A DNA stretch of 64,000 nt from Nymphaea colorata. Its lineage: Eukaryota; Streptophyta; Magnoliopsida; Nymphaeales; Nymphaeaceae. The translations under genes were made by a program, and so were the position numbers. The stretch's first letter is position 1, and every line of letters starts with the position of its first letter. The stretch covers positions 498,001-562,000 of the forward strand of contig NC_045141.1 in NCBI RefSeq assembly GCF_008831285.2, written 5' to 3'. The notes beneath the pieces were generated by a model. That model did not search any database and was not told the origin of the DNA. It was given only the letters and a program-made list of their open reading frames with translations. Of this stretch, positions 37,600 through 47,695 are shown piece by piece.

Positions 37600-38050
37600 C
37601 ATTGCGCATGAGACTTTTCAATGGTTGAGTAAGATTTTTCCTTGACGAGTGATAGAGCTTATGTTTCAAGGATAGGTTCTTACATCTTGTTGCATTGAAT
37701 TCTCTACCTTTGAATAAAATTTTAATCTTATTCTCCTTGTTTGTGACAAAGAGTGCAAATGGTACTAAGAGTTGGAGCCGATGAGGATGTTTTGCTCAAT
37801 TTCGATAAACTTGTTGACCAATCTATCAAATGTTTTTAGTTCAACTGAGTTTATATTTCTTTGTATCATTGTGCAGTGATGTCTTCGAAACTTTTGGGGA
37901 AGTAGCAAAGCAGGGCTCTATTGTTTGTCTGGATCTTGTAGCAATCACTGATAAATGTATAAAGATTAACTTGTTGACAGGTGGTTCCATCATACTTGAT
38001 AAATTACTTAGGCAAACTCTTTATGTCCTTGTCTCCTCCAATGCCTAAAT
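37600..38050 (-). pseudogene. Gypsy gag core, broken
   Basis: In pieces from different minus-strand frames one reads KYDGTTCQQVNLYTFI, then ALL.YFPKSFEDITAQ, resembling the KYDGT..P..HL..Y and L...FP.SL.G.A blocks of plant gypsy gag. Several stops and frame changes lie between. Confidence 0.5.
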
Positions 38051-38994
38051 ACAGTAGTCTTCACATGAGTATGAGTGTTTTCCATTCCCCTTAACTTCAA
38101 GGTCATTCATTTTTTTTTTATTTCATAAAACTTGTGTTGGAATGGACTTTCGTCATCACTTTATTTTTCTAAATCTGAGCTTTTTTTTTACCCTTATTTT
38201 CTTTTCCATTTTCTTCGAAGCTATTGCTGCCTGAGCTACTACTTGGGGTATACTTATTTATCTTTTCCCCTTTTTTTGTGGGCTTTCTTTTCTTTCGAGG
38301 CTTTTCACTTGAAAGGGGGCTAGGTGAGCTGCTATCTTCCATGAGTTCTTTTCTTTTTTTGGTTCTTTTTCACTACTTTTTTCTTTTTTGGCAAGGAGAA
38401 TTCTGGCTTTTCTTTCCTACTAGTTGTTGAGATTGAATCTTGATTGTTCTTATCTTGAATTGTAGGAGAATGCTTGTTGTTGTTCTTGCTTCTTTTCTGT
38501 TTGGTAGTTTTTTTACTTGTTCATTTGGAGTAACTACTAGAGCCTTTTGCTCTCTCATGGATTGTTCCATTAACAACTAAAACATTCAGTAACCTTCTGG
38601 TTCAATTGTTGAGAAGCCAAGCATTTCTAACACATGACTAAAAGATGAAGCAATGTTCTGTGGGGCATGCTTAGTTTGTGGTCATGTTTCAACCATCTTG
38701 TTGGCTTCAAATATTCACCTTGTAGGACAAAAAAATGAACGAGTCATTGGAGAGAAATGATGATAAAATAAAGGTTCATCTTGCATTAAGAGTTTAAAGA
38801 TTACACCCAAAGAAAAACATTGATTGACTAAAGATGACAACAACTAAAGTCGCTAGGAAGGAGGAGTAAAAGGTTGAGAACATAGATTATCAATGGAGAA
38901 TGGATGGTGGTAGGTTGACATCCCACCACGTGGCACATTTCTTCTTTACTACTGGGTGTGCGAACTAAGTGTAAGATATTTGTGTCTCCTAATA

Positions 38995-39660
38995 TCATTG
39001 AGCTACTACAAACAAATACTGCCCTTTGAGGATAAGGTCGAATTCTAAAATAGCTCTTATTGGTGTATGTATAGAAATCTTCTTATGTCTTTCAGGGAAC
39101 TGTTGCATGCTTCTATCAGCACAATAATCAATTATGAAATAGGGTCCCAAGAGTGTGGTACGATCATGATAGTGGTGAGTGTATCTAGGTGGATCTTGGT
39201 GATGATCATAATAATCCCAAATGATCTCTTTTTCATCTAACTGATCAATCAAACATCAATATTGCTCTAAGACTTAGTATTTCATCAGTGTTTTAAAACA
39301 AATTAGCTTGAGGTCCCGCATGCTTGAGAAACCACAACTACAAGGTATATGTGCATCTTTATACATAATTTGTATCTTCGATGGTGAAACGAGTGACCCC
39401 ATGGTAAAGGCAGGCCAGAGCTGTCATTGCCACAGACAAGTGTTGAGTCCCATTATGGCCATATATCTAGAAAGTTGGGCAATGTGAACATCTAAGAGGT
39501 TGGTCCTGTTGGTGAAGAGGATCACTCCAAATGTGCAAAGCATCATGCAATGCTTGATTCTTCCTATTGCTTTTCAAGATAGAATGGAAGACTCTTCATC
39601 TGAACTCTTCATATAGGCTCTTCAACTTGATACTTTGATTCTATTATTTTCTATTAGGGG
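38995..39660 (-). pseudogene. Possible upstream ORF of the gypsy element
   Basis: An 85-codon open minus-strand frame (39252-38995) with RTTLLGPYFIIDYCADRSMQ followed by QFPERH, and a broken stretch upstream. The wording weakly recalls the conserved N-terminal domain seen before gag in some Tat/Ogre polyproteins (VPLLG...I.Y...L..RQ). The position before gag fits; similarity is weak. Confidence 0.3.
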
Positions 39661-39804
39661 CCAAGTCTTCAAGCTGATACTTTGTTTGGGTCATTTGCTT
39701 TACTTTGTTTGTGTTCATAAGAAATTGTTTTTCCATTGGATCATTTGGATTATGAGTTAGGGTAGAAAGGTCCAGTAAAAGTAGGCCAAAATTGTAATTT
39801 CTCT

Positions 39805-39930
39805 CATGCCTTTCTTCGTTCATGGTTCGATATTCCGGTGCCCTAGGCATAGAGGAACCACACCAATCCATCCCGAACTTGGTGGTTAAACTCTACTGTG
39901 GCGACGATACTGTAGGGGAGGTCCTGCGGA
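39805..39930 (+). pseudogene. rrn5: Nuclear insertion of plastid 5S rRNA (rrn5), partial
   Basis: 39831-39930 matches plastid 5S rRNA as I remember it (CCACACCAATCCATCCCGAA, CTTGGTGGTTAAACTCTACT, ACGATACTGTAGGGGAGGTC), with about five differences in the first 80 bases. It covers about 100 of 121 nt; the last ~20 nt are missing. The bases just before (TTCGTTCATG.TTCGA) resemble the plastid spacer upstream of rrn5, so the transfer may start near 39805. It is not the nuclear 5S gene, whose sequence differs. Isolated in nuclear repeats, it is a dead NUPT. Confidence 0.88.
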
Positions 39931-41199
39931 CAAGAGAACAAAAAAGAGGAGGTCCTTGGGTTCTATCACTCGGCAATAGCACGAACCAAATTTTCATTCA
40001 TAGATTATACTCGCCCAGCTGCTATTGTCTCTAATCCACACTCCTCAAGGTAGGAAGGAGACATTCAAGAGAAAGTGAGATGTCAAGACTGATACCATTC
40101 GGGCTTCAAAGGTTTGGACTGAAAGAAGGCATAAGTAGACCATTCGGGCTTCACCACATTGGAAAGAATGCATCTTGAGTGTAAGATTGTGAACTATTGA
40201 GAGTAAATTAGTGGGAATGGTTGGCAAAGTTAATGAAGATGACTCAAAAGGGAGGTATATAATGAGAGTGAGAGTTTGTAAATCACCAAACAAGGTTTAT
40301 GTATCCAACACTCCTTAAATAACATACATTTGTCATGTAATTCTTTTTCTTTTTGAAAAGTGGTATAGATGTTTAATTGAGATAATTTCGTGTCATGATT
40401 ATCTAATGTCAATGTATGTCTATATACTTTAGCCAAATGACTTAGTACTAGCATAAATTCTTTTTTGAAAAACTAAATGTATGGTTTCCCATTCTAAGTG
40501 TGGTACATTTGTAAGGCTTAGTCTTGTATTACTACTTAAGTTCAAGCCCAACAATAGGATGATCGAGACAAATAGGTAAAGAAAATTTTTGAAATATTAG
40601 AAAACATGCAAAATTGGTTGTCTTTAAGGCAATGTTACTTATGATCATGATTAAAATAAGATGAAGAATAAACATTGTATTCATTCATACCTCAAATTGA
40701 GGAGAATTGTATTTGATATGAGATATAGGTGAACATGATTAATCCTCCTAAATTATTCTTATATGCAAGAAAGTAAATGCACCCACCAAGCCAGTGATGT
40801 AAGGCTGATGAGGTCAAGGCTAAAGAAGGAGACATTCTTTAATGTCGGCAATATGAATGATGTTCAAGTTAATAGAAATGTAGTAAACATAGACAAACGA
40901 TGACAGGTTCCATCATGGTCACCATTTGTTTGCATTCCAAGGGCTTATATTCCCCCTATCATTTTCGTCAAAATATTTTTGTAAAGAAAAAAAGAGTTTT
41001 TGAAAGTGGAGTTGGATAGTAGACCATCAAACATGGCTTCAATAGTAGATGCATTACTTAAGTTTTGGTCTTAATGAAGTCGATAAGTGACAATCCAAAA
41101 AGTTTTAGGTCTTAGACAAGCGACATTTAAAGAGTAAAAGAGAAAAAGAAAGAGGGAGAGGAAGCGATTTTAGAGAAAGTGACATATAACTTCATAGAA
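39931..41199. other. No recognisable gene
   Basis: AT-rich sequence; no further plastid sequence was recognised after 39930. Confidence 0.4.
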
Positions 41200-41421
41200 G
41201 ATGATTTTAAGCAAAAAGCGAAAGAGAAACAAAGAGAAAGAAATTTTAGAAAGAGAGAGAGGAAGAGATAGAGATTCTAGAAAGAGTGAGAGATAGAAAG
41301 AGAAAGAGAGAAAGAGATACACGGATATACATGTATATATATATACATGTGTGTACATGAAAATTTATTAAAAAAGATTTTAAATCAAAAAGAGAAAGAG
41401 AGTGAGAAAAATATTTTTAAA

Positions 41422-41509
<88 letters not shown>

Positions 41510-41600
41510 ATTTATAAAAGAATATTCTAAATCAAAGAGAGACAAACAGAAAGAGAGACACAAAAAGATTTTAAAAAAGAGAGCGAGGAAGAGATAGAGG

Positions 41601-41646
<46 letters not shown>

Positions 41647-41650
41647 GAAA
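41200..41650. repeat. Compound tandem repeat with embedded (TA)n(TG)n tracts
   Basis: About three diverged units, each with an AGAGAAAGAGA-rich part, then TATATA and TGTG tracts, then AAAATTTAT.AAA and GATTTTAAATCAAA. The (TA)n(TG)n tract is short in unit 1 (41320-41357), very long in unit 2 (TA 41424-41468, TG to 41506) and intermediate in unit 3 (41601-41646). Confidence 0.8.
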
Positions 41651-43259
41651 TTAAAATCAAGAGATAATTCTGAGTATTTTCGACTCCAATTTTTTTATTT
41701 AGGCCGGAAAGAAACTTTGGGCTCATGCAAAAGCCTAGGCCAAGTCTCCATGGCCTCTTTGAAAAGGATTCTTACTTTTGGAATTCTTTTAAAAACAAGA
41801 TTCAAGATATGTTTATATAAGTATATAAAAACAATAGTTATTTTTTATTTGTTTTTATCTATTACAAAGAAACTTATTCCCCCCACCATTAGGTATAAGA
41901 GAAATTAAATATACATGAGATGAAAAGATAATAGTGTAATAGAGCTCTATTTGAGATCCCTAATCAAGTGATTAAGAGAAAAAATCAATACTAAAAGTAT
42001 AAATATCATGAAGATATATTTTAAGGTGTACATAGTCATAGGGGTGATCCGAGTTGGAAAAATCCTAACCTTAAAAAATAAGATGATAGAAAAAAATTCT
42101 CATCCCAAGCATTTATTCTTACTGTTCATTCACATATTAATTGAAAATCAACCAACTATGCATGAGAATTATCATAAACATAGACAATGCACACATTCAA
42201 TGAGCAAAGAAAATAAAGAAATATATTTCGAGTCTAGAGGGAGGAATGAAATTTTATTTTACCTTGTTCATGCTCTTGGTGCACTCAAAAGTAGCTCTTA
42301 ACTTTGGATAAAGGATTTTAGAGCTCTTTTGTATGGCTTTGGGGAGAAGATGAATGAGAAAAAAAGAAATGAATGGAAAGATGGCTACATACTGTAAATA
42401 GAGTAATTTGAGAAAACAAATTTTCTTTTATGGATGATCCTGACGACTTGCAAGTGAGACTCCAAGGTGTTGATGATGTTCACCAAGAGCTCGTGCTCTT
42501 TGAAGAATGGAAGTTGAGCAAATGACTAACTCCCAAGGTTAGTGACGAAGAAAACAGGAAGCAAAATAGAATATTAGATGAATTGGGAGAGGAAAACTCT
42601 TAAACTTCAAGTGGGAGAGCTCTAAAATTTCCCCTAGAGTTAGCTCATAACCAAGAGGGAAAATTTGAGGGGTATCTATAGAGAGTTTTGGAGCCAAAAC
42701 TCAAAATTTAAAATTTTTCAAGTTTAACAAAATTTTCATGCATATTTCAATGTTTTTGAATTTTTTTTTTCAAATAGGTCTTGACCAAAGGGGGTTGGCT
42801 CTTAGCCTTGCAAACACCCTTTGGAGGGTGTTGGGAGGGCTAATGCCCACCCACCATGTTGAGGGTAGTTTTTAACCCAAAAAGGGGCTTACGCTTGGCC
42901 ATGCCCTAACCCGGTGCACGTAGGATGCACACGACGCATTTTCTTTGGCCAAGAAGTGGGGTTTCTGCCTCCTTGGCCCCCTTAGGTGTGGTCCACCTAA
43001 AAAAAAATTAATATTTATTTCTTTAAGGTTAAAATTTTAAATGATAAAATAGTCTTCCGTTAAAAATGGGTCTCACTTCATTTTGAGTGGTTTCGAGCTT
43101 GTTCTAATCTGGATCGGGTTCTATCTTTTGCAAAAGTTCTGTTCGATGCTCATGGCTCAGATCAAGAGTTAGACCGGTGTTTTGGGCTCAACACACATTT
43201 TTAAAATTTTCAATGCAAGTTTGAGTTGACAAAGCAAGGGGAAGCTCACGCACGTGTAT
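41651..43259. other. No recognisable gene; LTR-like texture
   Basis: Contains a G-rich stretch (42780-42980) unlike its AT-rich surroundings. It could be LTR or leader sequence of the minus-strand gypsy element, but no matching partner was found. Confidence 0.3.
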
Positions 43260-43790
43260 GGTGTTAAATAGTGTCAAAAATTGTTATTTTGGCATCGAAA
43301 TTTTTGATTTGGATCTAAATTTTGGTTTTTGGATCTAATTTGGATCTGCAAGTGGCTTTCCGGATCTATTTTCCTAATTTAGACTTGATTTCTCTTCCTG
43401 GGTTTGATTATGGACTTTGGCTTCATATTTTGGATCCAGGTGTGAATTTTGGATATAGGACTTGGATTTGTATCTAAATATGGATCTAAGATTGAATTTT
43501 GTGTCAAAACCTTGCATTTCGATTTGGACATGGATCTAGAGGTTCATTTTGGATCTAGGGTCGAGATTTGAATTTAGACATGGACCTAAATGTCTATTTT
43601 GGTTTTACAGTTGAGATTTAGATTTGGATATGGATTTAAAGCTCTGTTTTGGAACTAAAGTCAAGATTTGGGTATGGATTTGGAGGTCCATTTTGAATCT
43701 AGGGTCAAGATTTGGATTTGGATATGGATCTGGAAGTTTGTTTCGGGGTGAACTTGGGCTCAAAATCAGAAATTAGATCTATATCGACTA
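43260..43790. repeat. Diverged tandem array (GGATCTA..TTGAGATTTGGATTTGGA)
   Basis: The phrase GATTTGGAT(A/T)TGGAT(C/T)T or variants recurs about every 50-60 bases, each followed by a TTTTGGATCTA-like phrase. Units are strongly diverged. The general wording is the reverse-complement style of the array at 5480-6200, so a common origin is possible. Confidence 0.7.
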
Positions 43791-44303
43791 TTAAAATGAA
43801 GAAAATGATTTGAAGTTACTGAAATCTGTTTGAATAAATTGAGTACGTTCTTTTGGAAAAATTTAGAGTGATAATACACGACAGTTTTTTGAGTGGTAAA
43901 ATTTCCATGAAAAGAAAAATCCAAGAAAAATGTATGGTGCGGAAAAGTTAATTTTTTCCAAATTCAGTCAAATTTTTAACGGCCTGATTTTTTTTTCATG
44001 AAAAAGTTTCATTGTTTGTTGGATAGGAAAAAGTTACCATTAGAATAAAGTGAACTGCAACGGGTTCACTGTATTACAGCAAAGGAGTGTTGGTCTTTGT
44101 AAGTAAACAACTATGGCAACGATAACAGGGAAGAAATAGTTCTCATGGAAGCAATGGAAAATTTCTCCTCATAGACGAGTGATTTTTTCTTGTTATAGCA
44201 ATTGCCTACCGTTTTTGTGAATGAGAACGCTTGAGTTAATAGTCTTTTTTGCCTCATCCTTGGCATAACTAAGCTTGTTAAATCAACGGCAATGGCTTCG
44301 AAG
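43791..44303. other. No recognisable gene
   Basis: AT-rich sequence between two repeat arrays. Confidence 0.4.
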
Positions 44304-44400
44304 GGAAACCAAAAAGACAAGATGGATCACCAAAGCCAATCTGGGGTGGAAACCAAAAAGACAAGATGGATCACCAAAGCCAATCTGGGGTGGAAACCAA
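44304..44400. repeat. 44-bp tandem duplication
   Basis: GGAAACCAAAAAGACAAGAT begins at 44304 and 44348; a third partial unit begins at 44392. The two full units look identical, so the event is recent. Confidence 0.95.
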
Positions 44401-44934
44401 ATAAACCAATGCATTTGTGATTGTGGGCGGACAATATTATGGTGTTATTGGGCCCCAAAATCAGTACACCTGAAGGTAGAAAACTTGAGCTGTGATGTTA
44501 TCAGTGAATTGCGAGAGGGAGAGATGGAGAGAGGGATTAGGGATTTGTTTTAAATTGCCTCTATTTGCCCGAATTCAATCTGACAAACCAAATTGGAAAC
44601 GATTTGGCACAGAAATTTATGAGATAGGAGGAGAGGCAATGACATATTTGACTCTTTCATTTGTTGGTTCTGATGTGAGGAAGAGAGGGGGAGAGAGAGA
44701 GCGAGTGCGCTTGTGAATGGGAGAACTGGAGCTGGTTATATACGTCGTCCCTGTGTATGAAATTTCATGTGTCATTTTAATAATGACAAAAAATACCCAT
44801 GATTAATATAAAAAGAAACTTCTTATAGGGACAAAAAAAACCACAAAAAGGAGATTTAGAAATTCAATAAAAGCAAAATTTGTCAGTTCGTATATACATA
44901 TCGTTATGATCAATATGTCTCTCTAAACAGTAAA
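44401..44934. other. No recognisable gene
   Basis: Contains GA-rich runs near 44512-44535 and 44680-44705. Nothing else was recognised. Confidence 0.4.
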
Positions 44935-45290
44935 AAAACATTTTCATGTTATCTCATTATTTCATAAAATTTTATTCTCTCACAAACATTATCTCATACT
45001 TATGTTTAGTGTATGTCATACATCCATATGTTATCTCATTATCTCATAAATATTTTATTATTTCATAAACATTATCTCATACTTATGTTTAGTGTTATCT
45101 CATACATCCATATGTCATCTCATTATCTCATAAATCTTTTATTATCAAATAAACATTATCTCATACTTATGTTTAGTGTTATCTCATACATTCGTCCGTT
45201 ATCTTAGTATTTTATAAATCTTTTATTATCTCATACACATTATTTCATGCTTATTTATTATTCCGTATCTATTTGTTATCTCATGCACAT
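44935..45290. repeat. ~84-bp tandem array, about four units
   Basis: ACTTATGTTTAGTGT occurs at 44998, 45081 and 45165, with a partial unit near 45249. Units are rich in TTATCTCAT and give spacings of 83 and 84 bases. Confidence 0.9.
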
Positions 45291-47690
45291 GTATATGCAA
45301 TTTTTGAATAAGAAAGTAAATATGCATATTGATAATAGGGTCTACATACAGCATATGCTTGTTATATACATGGAGCAGCGTAGAGACCTTTATCTCGAAA
45401 GTTGGGTCTTTAGGGCAGAAGCGACTGATGGCATGCTACTTTGTGCTTCTCCAATGGGCAAAACAAGAAAAGAGAGAGATAGAGCCAGCAAAAATTTTGC
45501 CTACATAAAAAGTATCGAACCCCTTGCGGTTTGACTTTTTTCTAAGGTAAATTGCACTTGACCCACCTCAAAAAATGGGGTAACTTTTTCAGTGTTTGAT
45601 GGTCCATAGATAATCTGTACAAAAATGAAAAAATTTCCTCACTGCACAATAAAATTCTTATGCATCAAGCTCATCTTTACAAGTCTGTTTGGTTGAAGAA
45701 AAATGAGTGGAAAGAGAAAGAAAGGAAAGAGGGACGAGTGTTTGGATAGAGGGAAAGGGAAGAGGGGAAGGAAATGCTAATAAAAAAATGTGTTTGGTTA
45801 AGATAATGGTATGGAAGGGGAGAGAAAGGAAAGGAAAACTCACTTTGTTTGGATGGAGGAAAATGAATTGATGGAAAGCAAATGAAAAGAAAGACAAGAA
45901 AAGAGAAAAGAAAGAAAAAGAGAGAGAATGAAAGTGAAAGAAAATGATTAAAAACTTGTTTGTATAAAAAAGAAGGAAAAAAATAATTTATTAAAAAACT
46001 ATTTTATATGTAGCTTAATTTCATTTTATTTATTTTTCTTACTTTTTAACAGTCCTAGAATTGACAATCCCAATAAAATATGGCTACTACATAAAATATT
46101 TTACCACGTAAATGTTTATTATTTATTTAATTGCAAGAGTTTCAAAAAAACATAGGAAAACAACAAATTAAAAAAAAACAATAGGAAAAGTGAAAGGAGA
46201 AAAAATTGGGAGTGCAGAGAGAGAACCATGCAGAAAGAGAGAGAGACAGGGAGAGAATAACTTATATTGATTCTTTTCCCTTCCAGTATCTTCATTTTTT
46301 AAGGGATTGAAAATGCATTAGTTTCTTAGTTCCTTTGCCTCCCCCTCATTTCCTTTCCTTTGTATTCAATCATATTCTATTTTTTGCTCAAACACACAAG
46401 ATAGTCTAACATTTCCATTCCTTTCCTTCGTACAGCGTTCCAAAAGACTCATGTGCCCAACTACCTCTCTCCTTCTCTTTTTCTTGTTCGTTTAGTGGGA
46501 ACAGTCATTGCTGCCACCTCCAGCTGCCTCAGTGGCAGTCGATATAATACGGTCCCGATGAAGGCTTGTCGACCTCCTCCTGATGGCCATCATGACTGCA
46601 GAATCTAGCCTTCCAGCTGCCCCCCTTAATGGGGCACCATTACAGCTGAGGGCTGATAACATAAAGGACTTATTTTGTGAATTTAATGAAAAAGTTCATC
46701 GTCCATTCAAAATGCACAACTTTGAACAGCGTTAGAGAGGGGAGGGGGAGTAAATAGAGAGAGAGAGCTATTACATCAACGTCAAGGGCGTTAGCCGCGT
46801 AAATTAGAAACCAAGTAAAATAATTTCATTTTTTTTCTCTACACAGTTAAACAAACATAACTTTTAACATTTCTTCTCCTTTCTTTTTCTATTAACAGAC
46901 TTTTTGTAATATGTTCTTATTCACTTTTGTTTCCTTTCATTACCATTTCCTTTGTCAATTCTTCGATTTCCTTCCACTTAGTTCCCAATTTTCATAATCT
47001 CTTCATTTCCATCCATCGAAACACAGTCTGAGGAAGCATTTGTTACATCGGAAATGCATTGCAGGACACGAAACAAAATCAAAATTAAAAAAAAAAATCT
47101 AGACAATCAAACACCGCATCAAAATTATAACCATTAAATGGATTTGCAAAAGAAACATCTCAGAAATTTTGTTCCTCTAGACAGCGAGTAGAGCCTTCGA
47201 CCCAACGACCGAGGAGAGGGAGTGGGCGCAATCTTGTGCTGGTGGCTTGCCCTTCTCCAGCGAGTGATCTCCATGCTAGACAGCGTTCGGGACAGGATAT
47301 CGCTGGAATTTTGCTTTTGGTTTGGAGGAAGAACCAAAGAAGGGTTCAAAGAGTAGAAGACCATTCGTGGATTATTCACTTTTGAAGGTCGGCCAAGAGT
47401 TTAAAGGTGTTACATAAATGCAATCCACAGATGAATGCCGTCTGACTTCCAGGACCATAAGGAGCACGCTGGTCCGAGAATTTACATTTATCATTATATG
47501 GATTCAACACTCGGACCTTAACTGGAACCGAGAAGGAACTCCATTGAAAATAAACCCGTATGGGCCATTGTATGGCAACAGGCTGTTACGATGCATATTG
47601 GCCACTGAAAATACCCGTATGGGCACTTTTTTCTCCTTTGCATGTCTTGAAAATAGTGTAAATAGGACTTTCAAGCCAGTTCTAAAGAGT
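45291..47690. other. No recognisable gene; A/G-rich and C/T-rich stretches
   Basis: 45690-45930 is purine-rich with repeated TTTGGAT.GAGG.AAATGA phrases; 46290-47020 carries pyrimidine-rich counterparts (TTCCATTTCCTTT, CATTTCCATCCATC). This could be an old inverted structure. The stretch 47160-47340 is richer in CpG but shows no known coding motif. Confidence 0.4.
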
Positions 47691-47695
47691 GTACT
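47691..47695. repeat. Target-site duplication, left copy (GTACT)
   Basis: GTACT directly precedes the TG of the 5' LTR and is repeated directly after the CA of the 3' LTR at 57586. Confidence 0.95.

Larger units (their letters stand above)
36300..39660 (-). mobile_element. Ty3/gypsy element of Tat/Ogre type, 5' part, decayed
   Basis: On the minus strand the remains run from a possible upstream ORF (39.6-39.0 kb) through gag (38.05-37.0 kb) to the protease (36.6-36.37 kb). RT and later domains do not follow; the element is cut at about 36.2-36.3 kb, next to copy C. No LTR was identified, though the sequence at 40-43 kb lies where the 5' LTR should be. Classification is by remembered consensus and is an inference. 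Confidence 0.6.

Noticed and set aside
39831-39930. Functional 5S rRNA gene
   Set aside because: The sequence is of plastid type, truncated at the 3' end and mutated; nuclear 5S genes have a different sequence.
45690-47020. Large transposon with long inverted repeats between the purine-rich and pyrimidine-rich stretches
   Set aside because: The two stretches are only similar in composition; no base-level arm pairing or target duplication could be shown.
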